A stretch of 64,000 nucleotides of DNA from an uncultured Curtobacterium sp. (GCA_913778205.1 CAJYUW010000023.1:1-64000); one strand, 5' to 3'; positions 16,692 through 27,095 are shown, numbered from the stretch's first letter. Notes: generated by a model not told the origin, from the letters alone. Made by a program: numbers and translations.

Positions 16692-18113
16692 TCAGCCCGG
16701 GTGCGTCATGGAGAGCACGTCGAGTGCGCTGTCGAGCTGCTCCTCGGAGACCTCGCCACGCTCGACGTAGCCGAGCGCGATCACGGACTCACGGACCGTG
16801 ATGCCCTCGGCCACCGCGTGCTTCGCGACCTTCGCGGCAGCCTCGTACCCGATCACACGGTTGAGCGGCGTGACGATCGACGGCGACGACTCGGCGAACG
16901 CTCGGGCACGGTCGAGGTTGGCCTCGAGCCCGTCGACCGTCTTGTCGGCGAGGACGCGGGAGCTGTTCGCGAGCAGCCGGATCGACTCCAGGAGCGCGGT
17001 GCCCATGACGGGGATCGCGACGTTCAGCTCGAACGCGCCGGAGGCCCCGGCCCACGCGACGGTCGCGTCGTTGCCGATCACCCGCGCGGCGACCATGAGG
17101 GTGGCCTCGGGGATGACCGGGTTGACCTTGCCGGGCATGATCGACGACCCCGGCTGCAGGTCGGGGATGTGCAGCTCGCCCAGGCCGGTGTTCGGACCGG
17201 AGCCCATCCAGCGCAGGTCGTTGTTGATCTTCGTCAGGCTCACCGCGATGACCTTGAGCGCGCCGGAGGCCTCGACCAGGGCATCCCGGGCTCCCTGGGC
17301 CTCGAAGTGGTCGAGCGCCTCGGTCACGGGCAGACCGGTGTCGGCGGCGAGCCGGGCGATGACCTGCTGCGGGAAGCCCACGGGCGTGTTGATCCCGGTG
17401 CCGACGGCGGTGCCGCCGAGCGGGACCTCGGCGACGCGGGGGAGGGTCGCGGTGACGCGTTCGACACCGAGCCGGATCTGGCGCGCGTACCCGCCGAACT
17501 CCTGGCCGAGGGTGACCGGCGTGGCGTCCATCAGGTGGGTCCGGCCGGACTTCACGGCATCGGCCCAGAGCGTCGCCTTGCGCTCGAAGGCCTCGGCGAG
17601 GTGCTCGAGCGCAGGGACGAGCGTGCGGATCAGTGCCTCGGTCACGGCGACGTGCACGGACGTGGGGAACACGTCGTTCGACGACTGCGATGCGTTCACG
17701 TGGTCGTTCGGGTGCACCGGCGTCCCGGCGATGTCGGACGCCAGGGTCGCGAGGACCTCGTTCATGTTCATGTTCGACGAGGTGCCGCTGCCGGTCTGGT
17801 AGACGTCGACGGGGAACTGGTCGTGGTGTTCGCCGGCGATGATGCGGTCCGCCGCCTCGGCGATGGCGTTCGCGATGGGCTCGTCGACGATCCCGCGTGC
17901 GCCGTTCTCGAGTGCCGCGGCACGCTTCACCCGTGCGAGGGCGACGATCTGCGACGGCTCGAGGCCCCGGCCGGAGATCGGGAAGTTCTCGACGGCCCGC
18001 TGCGTCTGCGCGCGGTAGAGGGCCGACGCCGGCACACGGACCTCGCCCATGGTGTCGTGCTCGATGCGGTAGCCGTCGTCGGTCGTCGCTGCGGTCTGGG
18101 TGGTGTCGGTCAC
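16692..18113 (-). CDS. fumC: Class II fumarate hydratase
   Basis: A 473-residue, oxygen-stable, iron-independent fumarase interconverting fumarate and malate in the TCA cycle; active as a tetramer. Signature [16 protein letters not shown] is present, with the catalytic serine in that loop, and [14 protein letters not shown] and [11 protein letters not shown] are the other superfamily segments. Length is standard. ATG start; ribosome site AGGAAGGACC. A repeat-rich 285-nt gap separates it from the carbonic anhydrase gene upstream on the same strand. Confidence 0.97.
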   Translation of the reverse strand: MTDTTQTAATTDDGYRIEHDTMGEVRVPASALYRAQTQRAVENFPISGRGLEPSQIVALARVKRAAALENGARGIVDEPIANAIAEAADRIIAGEHHDQFPVDVYQTGSGTSSNMNMNEVLATLASDIAGTPVHPNDHVNASQSSNDVFPTSVHVAVTEALIRTLVPALEHLAEAFERKATLWADAVKSGRTHLMDATPVTLGQEFGGYARQIRLGVERVTATLPRVAEVPLGGTAVGTGINTPVGFPQQVIARLAADTGLPVTEALDHFEAQGARDALVEASGALKVIAVSLTKINNDLRWMGSGPNTGLGELHIPDLQPGSSIMPGKVNPVIPEATLMVAARVIGNDATVAWAGASGAFELNVAIPVMGTALLESIRLLANSSRVLADKTVDGLEANLDRARAFAESSPSIVTPLNRVIGYEAAAKVAKHAVAEGITVRESVIALGYVERGEVSEEQLDSALDVLSMTHPG

Positions 18114-18215
18114 GTCGTCGTGGTCCTTCCTGGGAGTGCTCCGGCGCGGTCGCGCCGGTCGGTGCTGCGGCGGTGGTGGTCCGCCGCGCCGGTCGGTGCG
18201 GCTGGTCGCCGTCGT

Positions 18216-18287
18216 GCCGGTGGTGCGTGGTGCGTGGTCGGGGTCGGCCCGGTGGTGCGTGGTGCGTGGTGCGTGGTCGGGGTCGGC
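18216..18287. repeat. Two long tandem units built from a GTGGTGC heptamer
   Basis: Unit 18216-18248 and unit 18249-18287 share the tail GTGCGTGGTCGGGGTCGGCC; the second has one extra GTGCGTG step. More degraded copies of CCGGTCGTGCGGC follow to about 18390. The array fills the fumC to carbonic anhydrase gap (18114-18398), in which no gene is recognised. Confidence 0.65.
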
Positions 18288-18398
18288 CCGGTCGTCACGG
18301 GCCGGTCCGTCCCGATCGTGCGGCTGGGCCGTCCCGGTTGTGTGGCCGCGCCGTTCCGGTCGTGCGGCCGGTACGGCTGGCCGGTCGTCCGGGGCTGG

Positions 18399-19013
18399 TC
18401 AGGCCTCGCCGACGACGGTGTCGATCGACACCTCGCCGGTGGCCAGGTCGTAGGTCGCCCCGACGACCGCCAACGTACCCTCGGCGACGGCGTCGGACAC
18501 CGCGCCCGAGCGCTCGAGGACCTGCGCGAGGGTGTTCTCGAGGTGCGCGGCACCGATCGACTCCTGCGGCATCTCGGCATCGGCGGCGCGGACCTTCTCG
18601 ACGCTCGGCGCGATGGCGTCGACGAGCGACTGGAGGTGCGGCGCGGGCACGGGCTCGCCCGACCGGGCCGCCGCGACGGCACCGCACCGGGTGTGGCGCA
18701 GGACGACGACGAGGGGCGTGCCGAGCGCGACGACCGCGAACTCGATCGAGCCCAGCACGACGTCGTCGACGATCTGCCCGGCGTTGCGGATGGCGAAGAG
18801 GTCGCCGATGCCCGCGTCGAAGACGTGCTCGAACGGCACCCGCGAGTCGGAGCACCCGAGGATCGTCGCGAACGGTGCCTGCGACCCGGCGAGCTCGGAC
18901 CGGCGGTCGGGGTCGGTCCGGCCGGTGCGGCGCTTGTCGGCGGCGAACCGGGCGTTCCCCTCGACGAGGAGACGCAGTGCGTCGGACGGGGTTGAGGCGG
19001 CGCGGTCGGGCAT
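18399..19013 (-). CDS. Beta-class carbonic anhydrase
   Basis: A 204-residue beta-carbonic anhydrase, hydrating CO2 to bicarbonate. Zinc ligands are visible: ILGCSDSRVPFE (Cys and the Asp/Arg dyad) and LRHTRCGAVAA (His and Cys). Length fits the bacterial soluble type. The ATG at 19013 has GAGGAG 5-10 nt upstream. It follows the DUF4245 gene by 44 nt and probably shares the xse transcript. Confidence 0.93.
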   Translation of the reverse strand: MPDRAASTPSDALRLLVEGNARFAADKRRTGRTDPDRRSELAGSQAPFATILGCSDSRVPFEHVFDAGIGDLFAIRNAGQIVDDVVLGSIEFAVVALGTPLVVVLRHTRCGAVAAARSGEPVPAPHLQSLVDAIAPSVEKVRAADAEMPQESIGAAHLENTLAQVLERSGAVSDAVAEGTLAVVGATYDLATGEVSIDTVVGEA

Positions 19014-19057
19014 GGGGCTCCTCGGGGTGTCGCGGTCGGTCGGTCGGGTGGTTCGGG

Positions 19058-19699
19058 TCACTGGTCCGCGAACTGCTCGGACACGGCGGTCGCGAGCGTG
19101 CGGAACGAGGCGTCGTCGGCGGTCCCGGCGAGGACGAACGTGTACCTGCCGTCGGTGCGGACGAGCGCGTAGGCGTCGTTGCCCGCGTCCTTGCCCTCGT
19201 CGCGTCGGTCGTAGACGGTCCACTCGGCGCCGTTGATCGTGGTGGACCCGGTCGCCGGCTTCTGCTCGAGCTCGTTCGCCACCCAGGAGGCGTTCGCGTC
19301 CACCCCCTGCCGCAGGCCGATGTACTGCTTGTCCGGCGTCAGGAACCCGACGGTCCACACGTCGACGCCGTCGCCGGACTTGTCGCTCCAGTCGGCACGG
19401 TTGGACGAGAAGCCGTCCGGCAGCGGGGGAGCCGCGAGCGTGACGCCGGGGACGTCCGCGTCCTTCGCGACCTGCTGGTAGTCGACGGTACGGTCCGCGA
19501 TCTGGGTGTCCGGCCGGACGACGACCGCGACGAGGAACAGGACGATCCCCAGGGAGGCGATCAGCGCGATGACGAGGTTGAAGGCCGTCTGGTGCTGTCG
19601 GCGCGCGGTGCGGGCGGCGTCCTTGCGGGCCCAGGTCTCCTCGGGGGTCTCGGCGCGACCCAGCTCCGCGACGATGGGCCGACCGTCGGCGTCGGTCAC
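19058..19699 (-). CDS. DUF4245 domain-containing protein
   Basis: A 213-residue protein with one N-terminal transmembrane helix (about residues 40-62, [21 protein letters not shown]) and an extracytoplasmic beta-rich domain ([32 protein letters not shown]). DUF4245 is an actinobacterial family of unknown role, conserved between fumC/glpX and xseB (Rv1100 in M. tuberculosis). The GTG start overlaps the xseB stop, so the two are translationally coupled. Confidence 0.88.
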   Translation of the reverse strand: MTDADGRPIVAELGRAETPEETWARKDAARTARRQHQTAFNLVIALIASLGIVLFLVAVVVRPDTQIADRTVDYQQVAKDADVPGVTLAAPPLPDGFSSNRADWSDKSGDGVDVWTVGFLTPDKQYIGLRQGVDANASWVANELEQKPATGSTTINGAEWTVYDRRDEGKDAGNDAYALVRTDGRYTFVLAGTADDASFRTLATAVSEQFADQ

Positions 19700-19956
19700 C
19701 GCGCACCGCCGTCCGTCGCTGCGCCGCGGTCGTCGGAGGCGGCACGCGCGGCGTCGAGCCGGGCTCGGGCGCCGACCAACCATTCCTCGCACCGGGTGGC
19801 GAGGGCCTCGCCCCGCTCCCACAGTCCGAGCGACCGTTCGAGCGTCGCGGACCCCTGCTCGAGCTCGGCGACGACGCGCACGAGTTCGTCGCGCGCGGCC
19901 TCGTAGCTCAGCGTGGCGACGTCGGCGACCTGCTCGGGTTCCTGCTGGGATGACAC
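19696..19956 (-). CDS. xseB: Exodeoxyribonuclease VII small subunit
   Basis: An 86-residue helical protein with the family core [20 protein letters not shown] and [22 protein letters not shown]. Several XseB copies decorate each XseA in the holoenzyme, which degrades single-stranded DNA to oligonucleotides. GTG start 6 nt after TAGGAT, so apparently leaderless; this gives it a promoter separate from xseA, from which a 132-nt gap separates it. Confidence 0.93.
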   Translation of the reverse strand: MSSQQEPEQVADVATLSYEAARDELVRVVAELEQGSATLERSLGLWERGEALATRCEEWLVGARARLDAARAASDDRGAATDGGAR

Positions 19957-19962
19957 ACCACG

Positions 19963-19968
19963 ATCCTA
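19963..19968 (-). promoter_or_regulatory. -10 box (TAGGAT) for leaderless xseB
   Basis: TAGGAT ends 6 nt before the xseB GTG at 19956 and lies in the 132-nt gap after xseA. Confidence 0.5.
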
Positions 19969-20088
19969 CCGAGCGTCCACCGACGCGGCGCCGTCGTGCC
20001 GGAGCCTGTGGAGGGACGTCGACCCGGCCGACCCTGTGCAGGACCGATCCTGTGTGGCGGACACGGGTCGGGCCTCCGGACCGGAGAC

Positions 20089-21327
20089 TCAGACCGCGCC
20101 GTCGGGACCCGGTCCGTCGGGCTCGAGCGTCCCGGTGGCGGTGCCGGCCCCGAGCGTGACGTGCACCGCGGTCGCACCGTCGAGGTCCTCCGACGCCCGC
20201 ACCACACCGCCGTCCGCGGTCTGCACGATCGCGTAGCCCCGGCGGAGCGTGTCCCGCGGCGACAGCGCGCGGAGGCGGGCCGTCAGGTGACCGACGTCGG
20301 CGTGCGAGCGCTCGAGCCGCCGGTCGAGCAGCTCCCGGGCGCGGGAGAGGTCGCGGGCGACCTCCTCCGCGCGGGTGTCCACCAGCCAGGCCGTCGATGC
20401 GAGTGCCGGCCGCGAACGCAGGGCGGCGATGCGGTCGGCCTCCACCGAGAGGGTGTGCGCGAGCCGGAGTCCGAGCCGGCCGCGGGCCTGTCGGACGTTC
20501 GCGAGCTCCTCGGCGACGTCGGGGACGACCCGCTTCGCCGCGTCGGTCGGCGTCGATGCGCGGAGGTCCGCGACCTCGTCGAGGATCGGGCGGTCGGCCT
20601 CGTGCCCGATCGCCGAGACGATCGGGGTGGCCGCTGCCGCGGCCGCGCGCACGAGGGTCTCGTCGCTGAAGCCGAGGAGGTTCTGGAAGTCGCCGCCGCC
20701 GCGCGCGATGACGATGACGTCGACGGTCGGGTCCGCGTCGAGCTCGAGGATCGCGGCCGTGACCTCGCCGACGGTGCGCTCGCCCTGCACGGCGGTGTGC
20801 ACCGTACGGAACTCGACCTGCGGCCACCGGAGCTGCGCGTTGCGCTTGACGTCCTTCTCGGCGTCGGAGTCCTTCCCCGTGATGAGCCCGATCCGGTGCG
20901 GCAGGAACGGCAGTCGCTTCTTGCGCGCGGGGTCGAACAGCCCCTCGGCCGCCAGCGTCCGGCGCAGGCGTTCGAGCCGCTCGAGGAGGTCGCCGAGCCC
21001 GACGTGCTTCATCTCGACGACCTGCATCGTGAGCGAGCCGCCCTTGACCCAGTAGTTCGGCTTCACGGCCGCGACGACCCGGTCGCCCTGCTTGAGGTCC
21101 GCCGGCACCCGGGAGCGCACGCTCGACCAGATCGAGAACGACACCGTCGCGTCGACCTCGACGTCCTTGAGCTTGCCGTACACGTTGCCGCCCGCGACGT
21201 TCCACTGCGTGATCTCGCCCTCGACCCAGGCGGTGCCGAGCCGGTCGATCCAGTCGCGGAGCTTCGCGCCGAGGAGCGCGACGGGCCAGGGGTTGTCGGC
21301 CGTCGGCGGGCCCTGATCGATCGCCAT
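20089..21327 (-). CDS. xseA: Exodeoxyribonuclease VII large subunit
   Basis: A 412-residue catalytic subunit. The N-terminal OB fold (about 15-110, including [10 protein letters not shown] and [11 protein letters not shown]) precedes the catalytic core with [36 protein letters not shown] and [20 protein letters not shown], then a long coiled coil and a C-terminal segment ending in [18 protein letters not shown]. With XseB it processes single-stranded DNA in repair. ATG at 21327 with ribosome site GGAAGGAG. Divergent from ispH. Confidence 0.95.
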   Translation of the reverse strand: MAIDQGPPTADNPWPVALLGAKLRDWIDRLGTAWVEGEITQWNVAGGNVYGKLKDVEVDATVSFSIWSSVRSRVPADLKQGDRVVAAVKPNYWVKGGSLTMQVVEMKHVGLGDLLERLERLRRTLAAEGLFDPARKKRLPFLPHRIGLITGKDSDAEKDVKRNAQLRWPQVEFRTVHTAVQGERTVGEVTAAILELDADPTVDVIVIARGGGDFQNLLGFSDETLVRAAAAAATPIVSAIGHEADRPILDEVADLRASTPTDAAKRVVPDVAEELANVRQARGRLGLRLAHTLSVEADRIAALRSRPALASTAWLVDTRAEEVARDLSRARELLDRRLERSHADVGHLTARLRALSPRDTLRRGYAIVQTADGGVVRASEDLDGATAVHVTLGAGTATGTLEPDGPGPDGAV

Positions 21328-21451
21328 GTCGCTCCTTCCGAACGCGGGACACCCATGCTGCCGCAGACCGGCGACACGACCGACCGCACCGCGCCGCCGA
21401 GAGGTTCTCCACAGGCGGGTCGGCGCCCAGGTCGTGCGCGTACCGCTCACC

Positions 21452-21457
21452 TATCAT
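21452..21457 (+). promoter_or_regulatory. -10 box (TATCAT) for leaderless ispH
   Basis: TATCAT ends 7 nt before the ispH GTG at 21465. Confidence 0.55.
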
Positions 21458-21464
21458 CGGGGAC

Positions 21465-22529
21465 GTGACGATCACGAACGGCCACACGGTCCCCCTCGCC
21501 CCGCCGCGGGTGCACGCGGCGCGCGGGCGGCTGCGGGACGAGCCGGTCGCCGGCACGAAGAAGGTGCTGCTCGCCGCCCCGCGCGGGTACTGCGCCGGGG
21601 TCGACCGGGCCGTCGTGGCCGTCGAGCAGGCACTCGAGCAGTACGGCGAACCCGTGTACGTCCGGAAGCAGATCGTCCACAACGTCCACGTGGTGTCGAC
21701 CCTCGAGCAGCGCGGCGCGGTCTTCGTGGACGACGTCACCGAGGTCCCGCGCGGTGCCCACGTCGTCTTCAGCGCCCACGGCGTGTCGCCGGCGGTCGTC
21801 GCCGGCGCGGCCGAGCGCGACCTGCACGCGATCGACGCGACGTGCCCCCTCGTCACGAAGGTCCACCGCGAGGCCACCCGCTTCGCGAAGGCGGACCGCA
21901 CGATCGTCCTCATCGGCCACGCCGGGCACGAGGAGGTCGAGGGCACGATGGGGCACGCGCCCGACCGCACGATCCTGGTCAACGGACCGGAGGACGTCGC
22001 TGCGCTCGACCTCCCCGACCCGGACAACCTCGTCTGGCTGTCGCAGACCACGCTGAGCGTCGACGAGACGATGGAGACCGTCCGGCTGCTCCGCGAGAAG
22101 TACCCCACCATCCAGGACCCGCCGTCGGACGACATCTGCTACGCGACGCAGAACCGTCAGGTCGCGATCAAGAAGGTCGCGCCCGCAGCAGACCTCGTGA
22201 TCGTCGTCGGTTCCGCGAACTCGTCGAACAGCGTGCGGCTGGTCGAGGTCGCGCTCGAGCACGGGGCGAAGGCCGCGCACCGCATCGACTACGCCGAGGA
22301 GATCCAGCAGGACTGGCTCGACGGCGTGCGCACCGTGGGCGTGACGAGCGGCGCCTCCGTCCCGGAGGAACTCGTCACCGAGGTGCTCGAACAGCTCGCG
22401 GACGCCGGCTACGCCGCCGTGGAGGAGGTCGTCACCGCGCACGAGGACCTCATGTTCTCGCTGCCGAGGGAGCTCCGGACCGACGCGGCCGGCAAGCCGA
22501 CCCGCGCCCTCGGCGGACGGCGCGCGTGA
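21465..22529 (+). CDS. ispH: 4-hydroxy-3-methylbut-2-enyl diphosphate reductase
   Basis: A 354-residue iron-sulfur enzyme performing the last step of the MEP isoprenoid pathway, yielding IPP and DMAPP. The three cluster cysteines are in [26 protein letters not shown] and [11 protein letters not shown]. The histidines and the TxxS(N)S substrate loop ([13 protein letters not shown]) are present. Length is slightly long because of an extra N-terminal stretch of about 25 residues. GTG start, leaderless layout. Overlaps the next gene by GTGA. Confidence 0.96.
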   Translation: MTITNGHTVPLAPPRVHAARGRLRDEPVAGTKKVLLAAPRGYCAGVDRAVVAVEQALEQYGEPVYVRKQIVHNVHVVSTLEQRGAVFVDDVTEVPRGAHVVFSAHGVSPAVVAGAAERDLHAIDATCPLVTKVHREATRFAKADRTIVLIGHAGHEEVEGTMGHAPDRTILVNGPEDVAALDLPDPDNLVWLSQTTLSVDETMETVRLLREKYPTIQDPPSDDICYATQNRQVAIKKVAPAADLVIVVGSANSSNSVRLVEVALEHGAKAAHRIDYAEEIQQDWLDGVRTVGVTSGASVPEELVTEVLEQLADAGYAAVEEVVTAHEDLMFSLPRELRTDAAGKPTRALGGRRA

Positions 22530-23317
22530 CCGGCGACTGGTCGGACACCCCGGCGCACGACCCACAGCCGGTTCCGTCGCGGGACGGCCGGGAGGCACGG
22601 CACGGCGCCGCCTCGTCGGCGTCGGCCCCGGTACCGGGTCGCGTCCACGGCACGCCGGCTCCGCAGTACGGCGAGTACGCCCCGGAGGGCTGGGTGAACC
22701 CGGTCCTGGTCGAGCAGGAGCGTCGGGAGCGGGAAGCCGCGGAGCGTGCACTCCGCGGCGAGACCGAGCGACCCGGTGCTCCGACGGCCGGACGGACTCC
22801 CGCCGCGCGGCCCGGCCCCGACCGCCGGGCAGGAACCCGTCCCGGCGCCGACCGCCGGGCAGGAACCCGTCCCGGCGCCGACCGACCGGCCGGCGCACGT
22901 CCCGGTGCTCGGCCGGACGGTGACGTCGTGCCGAGGAGCCGCTTCGGTGCGTCCCCGCTCGACTTCGGCATGACCGTCGGGCTCCTCGTGCTCGGCGTGT
23001 ACAGCGTGTTCGAGGCGCTGCTGGTCGGCGACGTGGCGTCGTCGATGCGGATGCTCGTCGAGCGTCAGTACACGGCGCTCGCCGACCCGTCGGCGCTCTC
23101 CGGCGCCGCGGTCGTCCGCGCCGTGGTGCTCGTCGTGGCGTTCGTCCTCGTCGCGTGGTGGTCTGTGCGCAGGCTCCGCGCGCGCCGACGCACGTTCTGG
23201 GTCCCGCTCGTCGGTGGAGCGGTCGCTTCGGTGCTCGGCTCGGTGCCGATCCTCGTCGTGGTCTTCCAGGACCCTGCGATCCAGGAGTACCTGCACCGTC
23301 TCGCCTCCGGGGGCTGA
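22526..23317 (+). CDS. DUF6264 family membrane protein with an internal repeat
   Basis: A 263-residue protein coupled to ispH by a GTGA overlap. The N-terminal part has the DUF6264-type phrase [14 protein letters not shown] Pro/Arg/Gly-rich linker follows with the tandem unit [10 protein letters not shown], then a C-terminal half with about four hydrophobic segments ([38 protein letters not shown] and others). Found after ispH in Microbacteriaceae; function unknown. The linker repeat is a 30-bp DNA tandem repeat and probably varies in number among strains. Confidence 0.82.
   Translation: MTGDWSDTPAHDPQPVPSRDGREARHGAASSASAPVPGRVHGTPAPQYGEYAPEGWVNPVLVEQERREREAAERALRGETERPGAPTAGRTPAARPGPDRRAGTRPGADRRAGTRPGADRPAGARPGARPDGDVVPRSRFGASPLDFGMTVGLLVLGVYSVFEALLVGDVASSMRMLVERQYTALADPSALSGAAVVRAVVLVVAFVLVAWWSVRRLRARRRTFWVPLVGGAVASVLGSVPILVVVFQDPAIQEYLHRLASGG
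22817..22885 (+). repeat. 30-bp in-frame tandem repeat in the DUF6264 gene
   Basis: The string GCCGGGCAGGAACCCGTCCC recurs with a 30-bp period, two exact copies and a diverged third, encoding [10 protein letters not shown] units. The frame is kept. Confidence 0.8.
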
Positions 23318-23426
23318 CGGACCGCCGGTGCGGTGTCCGGCCAGGCCGACGCACCGCCCCCAAGGTGCGGTGTCCAGCCGGACCGCGCCTGGTCGTGCGG
23401 CATCCAGGCGGAACAGCCGGAGACGG

Positions 23427-24686
23427 TCAGCCGGCGAGGAACGCGGCGACCGCCCCGTGCAGCGCCGCGAGGTCGTCGACGTGCACGAGCTCGCGGACCG
23501 AGTGCATCGACAGGAGCCCGACCCCGATGTCGATCGTCGGGATGCCGAGGCGCGTCGCCGCGATCGGGCCGATGGTGGAGCCGCCCGGGATGGTGTTGAC
23601 GTTGACGAACGGCTGGTACTCGACCCCGGCCTGGTCGCACGCCGCCGCGAACACCGCCTCGCCCTTCGCCTCGGTCATGTAGCGCTGGTTCGCACTGATC
23701 TTGAGGAGCGGGCCACCGCCGGGACGCGGCCGGTTCGTCGGGTCGTGCTTCTCGGGCTGGTTCGGGTGCACGAGGTGCCCGGCGTCGCTCGACAGCAGCC
23801 ACGACGCGCGGAACGCCCGCGCGGCTTCGGACCGGGTCGCGCCGAGGCCCTCCTGCACCCGGCCGAGCACGTCCTCGAGGAACGGGCCGCCCGCACCGGA
23901 CGGCGTCGACGAGCCGATCTCCTCGTGGTCGAACGCCGCGAACACCGCGATGTGCCCGGCGTCGGTCGGAGCGTCGATGATCCCGCGGAGCCCGGCGTGC
24001 ACGCTCGTGAGGTTGTCCATCCGACCGGACGCGAGGAACCCGCGGTCGATGCCGATGCGCGCCGGTGCCTGCGTGTCCGCGAGGAAGAGGTCCCACGACA
24101 CGGCCTCGTCGCCCGCCCGGTCCCGGAGCCAGGCGAGGACGTCCGTCCCGCCGACGTCGCCACCGACGCCGACGATCGGGATCGTGTGCCGCTGCCGGTC
24201 GATCTCCTTGCCGTCGTTCACGCCCCGGTCGAGGTGGATCGCCAGGTTCGGGATGCGTGCCACGGGGCCGGTGGCGACGAGGTGGACGGTACCGTCGGCG
24301 TCGACCACCCGGCCGGCGATCGCCAGGTCGCGGTCGAACCAGGTCGACAGGAGCGCCCCGCCGTAGACCTCGACGTTGAGCTGCTCCCAGCCGAGGGTGC
24401 GGACGGCGGGGTTCGGCTTCACCCGGAACGTGGGCGAGTCGGTGTGCGCGCCGAGGATCCGGAAGGGCGTGGTCGCCGTCGCACCCTCGGGCACGCGCCA
24501 GGCGATCACGGCACCGTCACGCACGACGACGTGGGCGCCTGGTCCGGTGGGCCAGGCGTCGAGCTCGGACAGCTCGGTGAAGCCGGCCGCCACGAGACGG
24601 TCCCGTGCCGCAGCCGCCGCGTGGAACGCGGTGGGGGACTCGATGACGTACTGGGCGAACTCGGAGGCGATGGCGTCGGCGGTCAC
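23427..24686 (-). CDS. M18 family aminopeptidase
   Basis: A 419-residue di-zinc aminopeptidase of the aspartyl aminopeptidase (M18) family that removes N-terminal, often acidic, residues from peptides in the cytosol. Metal ligands and catalytic residues are visible in LGAHTDSPTFRVKPN, AAFDHEEIGSST and LLSMHSVRELVHVDD. The GTG at 24686 was chosen because it follows CACGAT by 6 nt and because upstream residues are unlike the family; an in-frame ATG 30 nt earlier is the alternative. The 110-nt gap from the upstream fba gene contains a terminator, so it is transcribed separately. Confidence 0.93.
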   Translation of the reverse strand: MTADAIASEFAQYVIESPTAFHAAAAARDRLVAAGFTELSELDAWPTGPGAHVVVRDGAVIAWRVPEGATATTPFRILGAHTDSPTFRVKPNPAVRTLGWEQLNVEVYGGALLSTWFDRDLAIAGRVVDADGTVHLVATGPVARIPNLAIHLDRGVNDGKEIDRQRHTIPIVGVGGDVGGTDVLAWLRDRAGDEAVSWDLFLADTQAPARIGIDRGFLASGRMDNLTSVHAGLRGIIDAPTDAGHIAVFAAFDHEEIGSSTPSGAGGPFLEDVLGRVQEGLGATRSEAARAFRASWLLSSDAGHLVHPNQPEKHDPTNRPRPGGGPLLKISANQRYMTEAKGEAVFAAACDQAGVEYQPFVNVNTIPGGSTIGPIAATRLGIPTIDIGVGLLSMHSVRELVHVDDLAALHGAVAAFLAG

Positions 24687-24741
24687 CCGACCATCGTGGC
24701 ACGGCGGGTCGCCCACCGTGGCCAGGGCGACCGGACGCGCA

Positions 24742-24770
24742 ACGGGGCGCGTCCGTCGGACGCGCCCCGT
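24742..24770 (-). terminator. Terminator hairpin downstream of fba
   Basis: A 14-bp stem ACGGGGCGCGTCCG / CGGACGCGCCCCGT with a nominal 1-nt centre, 25 nt after the fba stop on the minus strand. Confidence 0.75.
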
Positions 24771-24794
24771 GCCTTCCGGCTGGTCCCTGCCGGA

Positions 24795-25823
24795 TCAGCC
24801 CGTGGTGTGACCGGCCGAGCCGAGCACCTTCGCGGCCTCGCCGACGCGGGCCGCCATGGCGGTCTCGGCGACCTTGCCCCAGGCGCGCGGGTCGTACTGC
24901 TTCTTGTTGCCGACCTCGCCGTCGATCTTGAGGACGCCGTCGTAGTTCCGGAACATCGAGTCGGCGATCGACCGGGTGAACGCGTACTGCGTGTCCGTGT
25001 CGATGTTCATCTTGATGACGCCGTTGCGCACGGCCTCGTGGATCTCGTCGTCGGTCGAGCCAGAGCCGCCGTGGAAGACGAGGTCGAGGGGGTTCTCGCC
25101 GGTGCCGTGCTTCTCGGCGATCGCGGCCTGGATCTCGCCGAGGAGCTCCGGACGGAGCTTGACGTTGCCGGGCTTGTAGACGCCGTGGACGTTGCCGAAG
25201 GTGAGCGCGGCGATCCAGCGGCCCTGGTCGCCGAGCCCGAGCGCCTCGACGACCTTCTCGACGTCGTTCGGGGTCGTGTACAGCGCGTCGTTCGTGCCCT
25301 CGTGCTGGACGCCGTCCTCCTCGCCGCCGACGACGCCGATCTCGACCTCGAGGATCGCGTTGATGTTGCGCGTCTTCGCGATCATCGTCTTCGCGATCTC
25401 GATGTTCTCGTCGAGCGGCACCGCGGAGCCGTCCCACATGTGCGACTGGAAGATCGGGTTGCGGCCCTGGCGGACCTCTTCCTCGCTCGCGGCGATGAGC
25501 GGGAGGACGAACCCGTCGAGCGCGTCCTTCGGGCAGTGGTCGGTGTGGAGGGCGACCGTGATGTCGTAGTTCTTCGCGACCTCGTGGGCGAACTTCGCCA
25601 TCGCGAGCGCGCCGGCGGCACGGTTCTTCACCGTGTGCCCCGCGAAGTAGTCCGCACCGCCGGTGGTGACCTGGAGGATGCCGTCGGAGCCGGCCTCCTG
25701 CAGGCCCTGGAGGACCGCGTTGATCGTCTGCGACGACGAGACGTTGACCGCGGGGTAGGCGAACTTGCCGGCCTTCGCTCGTTCGAGCATCTCGGCGTAC
25801 TGTTCCGGCGTTGCGATGGGCAC
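24795..25823 (-). CDS. fba: Class II fructose-bisphosphate aldolase
   Basis: A 342-residue, zinc-dependent aldolase cleaving fructose-1,6-bisphosphate to DHAP and glyceraldehyde-3-phosphate. The zinc and catalytic motif [12 protein letters not shown] is present, as are the later [16 protein letters not shown] and [12 protein letters not shown] segments. Length is typical of the class IIA type. GTG start with a strong ribosome site (AAGGAGAT). The promoter is likely the TAGGCT box at 25859-25864. Divergent from glpX, so opposing glycolytic and gluconeogenic enzymes share one regulatory gap. Confidence 0.96.
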   Translation of the reverse strand: MPIATPEQYAEMLERAKAGKFAYPAVNVSSSQTINAVLQGLQEAGSDGILQVTTGGADYFAGHTVKNRAAGALAMAKFAHEVAKNYDITVALHTDHCPKDALDGFVLPLIAASEEEVRQGRNPIFQSHMWDGSAVPLDENIEIAKTMIAKTRNINAILEVEIGVVGGEEDGVQHEGTNDALYTTPNDVEKVVEALGLGDQGRWIAALTFGNVHGVYKPGNVKLRPELLGEIQAAIAEKHGTGENPLDLVFHGGSGSTDDEIHEAVRNGVIKMNIDTDTQYAFTRSIADSMFRNYDGVLKIDGEVGNKKQYDPRAWGKVAETAMAARVGEAAKVLGSAGHTTG

Positions 25824-25858
25824 TGCGATCTCCTTCGACTTCGGTGGTCTCCTCGCCG

Positions 25859-25864
25859 AGCCTA
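25859..25864 (-). promoter_or_regulatory. Candidate -10 box (TAGGCT) for fba
   Basis: TAGGCT on the minus strand lies about 35 nt before the fba GTG, leaving room for the AAGGAGAT ribosome site. Confidence 0.4.
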
Positions 25865-25970
25865 GTCAGCACGGACTGGAGGCGCGGTGCGGGTTACGAC
25901 GCCGGTTCCCATCGCACTGCACATGCGTTCACGGCTCTCGACGCCCGGCCGCTGGGCGGCGGGGCGTCGG

Positions 25971-25976
25971 TACGCT
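25971..25976 (+). promoter_or_regulatory. Upstream duplicate -10 box (TACGCT)
   Basis: Followed 6 nt later by the GTG at 25983 of a 27-codon frame. Same sequence context as the glpX box. Confidence 0.4.
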
Positions 25977-25982
25977 GTGGCG

Positions 25983-26066
25983 GTGACTCCGGGGGCTGGC
26001 GGAGCACCGGTTCCCGTTCCGCTTGGAGGGACCGGGCGGCGGGGCGTCGGTACGCTGGGGCGGTGA
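25983..26066 (+). CDS. Possible leaderless 27-codon upstream ORF ending on the glpX start
   Basis: GTG at 25983 lies 6 nt after a duplicated TACGCT box. The frame encodes [20 protein letters not shown] and seven more residues, then TGA at 26064-26066, overlapping the glpX GTG in a GTGA junction. If transcribed from the upstream promoter it would couple its translation to glpX. It may also be a by-product of the duplication. The peptide resembles no protein I know. Confidence 0.35.
   Translation: MTPGAGGAPVPVPLGGTGRRGVGTLGR
26051..26056 (+). promoter_or_regulatory. -10 box (TACGCT) for leaderless glpX
   Basis: Ends 6 nt before the GTG at 26063. Confidence 0.5.
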
Positions 26067-27052
26067 CTCCGACGACTGAAACCGGTTCCCTGTTCCTCCA
26101 GCCCGACCGCAACCTGGCGCTCGAGCTCGTGCGTGCGACGGAGGCGGCGGCGATCCGTGCGCAGCCGTGGGTCGGGCGTGGTGAGAAGAACCTCGCGGAC
26201 GGTGCTGCGGTGGACGCGATGCGGAAGTTCCTCGGCACGGTGAACTTCGACGGTGTCGTGGTGATCGGCGAGGGCGAGAAGGACGACGCCCCGATGCTCT
26301 TCAACGGCGAGCACGTGGGCAACGGTCACGGGCCGGCCTGTGACATCGCGGTGGACCCGATCGACGGCACCTCGCTGACCGCGGCGGGTCGGCAGAACGC
26401 GATCTCGGTGATGGCGGTGTCGGACCGCGGGTCGATGTACGACCCGTCGGCGGTGTTCTACATGGACAAGATCGCCGCCGGGCCGGAGGGTCGTGGGGTC
26501 CTGGACCTGGAGAAGCCGATCGGGGAGAACATCCGGGCGTTGGCGAAGGCGAAGCACAAGGACATCGAGGACATGCAGATCGCGGTCCTCGACCGGCCCC
26601 GCCACGACGAGCTGATCCGTGCGATCCGTGCGACGGGTGCCGGGACGCGGCTGCTGCTGGACGGCGACGTCGCGGGCGGGATCTCGGCGGCGCTGCCCGG
26701 CTCGAAGATCGACATGTGCGTCGGGGTCGGCGGCACCCCGGAGGGCATCATCACCGCGTGCGCGATCAAGGCGCTCGGTGGGGTGATCCTCGGCAAGCTC
26801 CAGCCGAAGGACGACGAGGAGCGGCAGAAGGCGCTCGACGCCGGGCACGACCTCGACAAGGTCCTCGACCAGGACGACCTGGTCACGGGCGACAACACGT
26901 TCTTCGTCGCGACGGGTGTCACGGACGGAGTGTTGGTGGACGGTGTCCGCCGTTCGCGGGGTGTGATCCACACGGACTCGCTCGTGCTGCGCTCCCGCTC
27001 GAACACCATCCGTCGCATCCAGGCCGACCACCGCGCCGAGAAGTGGTTCTGA
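26063..27052 (+). CDS. glpX: Class II fructose-1,6-bisphosphatase
   Basis: A 329-residue GlpX-type phosphatase, the main gluconeogenic FBPase of Actinobacteria. The metal-binding signature [13 protein letters not shown] and the [12 protein letters not shown] loop are present, and the C-terminal half has [21 protein letters not shown]. The start is the GTG at 26063, giving [15 protein letters not shown]; earlier in-frame codons fall in non-coding sequence. Divergent from fba. Its promoter region is duplicated. Confidence 0.96.
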   Translation: MTPTTETGSLFLQPDRNLALELVRATEAAAIRAQPWVGRGEKNLADGAAVDAMRKFLGTVNFDGVVVIGEGEKDDAPMLFNGEHVGNGHGPACDIAVDPIDGTSLTAAGRQNAISVMAVSDRGSMYDPSAVFYMDKIAAGPEGRGVLDLEKPIGENIRALAKAKHKDIEDMQIAVLDRPRHDELIRAIRATGAGTRLLLDGDVAGGISAALPGSKIDMCVGVGGTPEGIITACAIKALGGVILGKLQPKDDEERQKALDAGHDLDKVLDQDDLVTGDNTFFVATGVTDGVLVDGVRRSRGVIHTDSLVLRSRSNTIRRIQADHRAEKWF

Positions 27053-27095
27053 TCCGCTGAGTCGCGAGCTGGCGGTCGCGGTCGCGTTCGCGTTC

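Larger units (their letters stand above)
25954..26071 (+). repeat. 38-bp direct repeat duplicating the glpX promoter and start
   Basis: Copies at 25954-25991 and 26034-26071 differ at one base and are 80 bp apart. Each contains TACGCT, six bases, then GTGACTCCG. The downstream copy is the true glpX start; the upstream copy opens a short frame. Confidence 0.9.

Noticed and set aside
24795-25823. fba as the inositol-pathway IolJ aldolase
   Set aside because: Its sequence is that of a standard class II FBP aldolase paired with glpX, and it is separated from the iol operon by rmuC and on the opposite strand.
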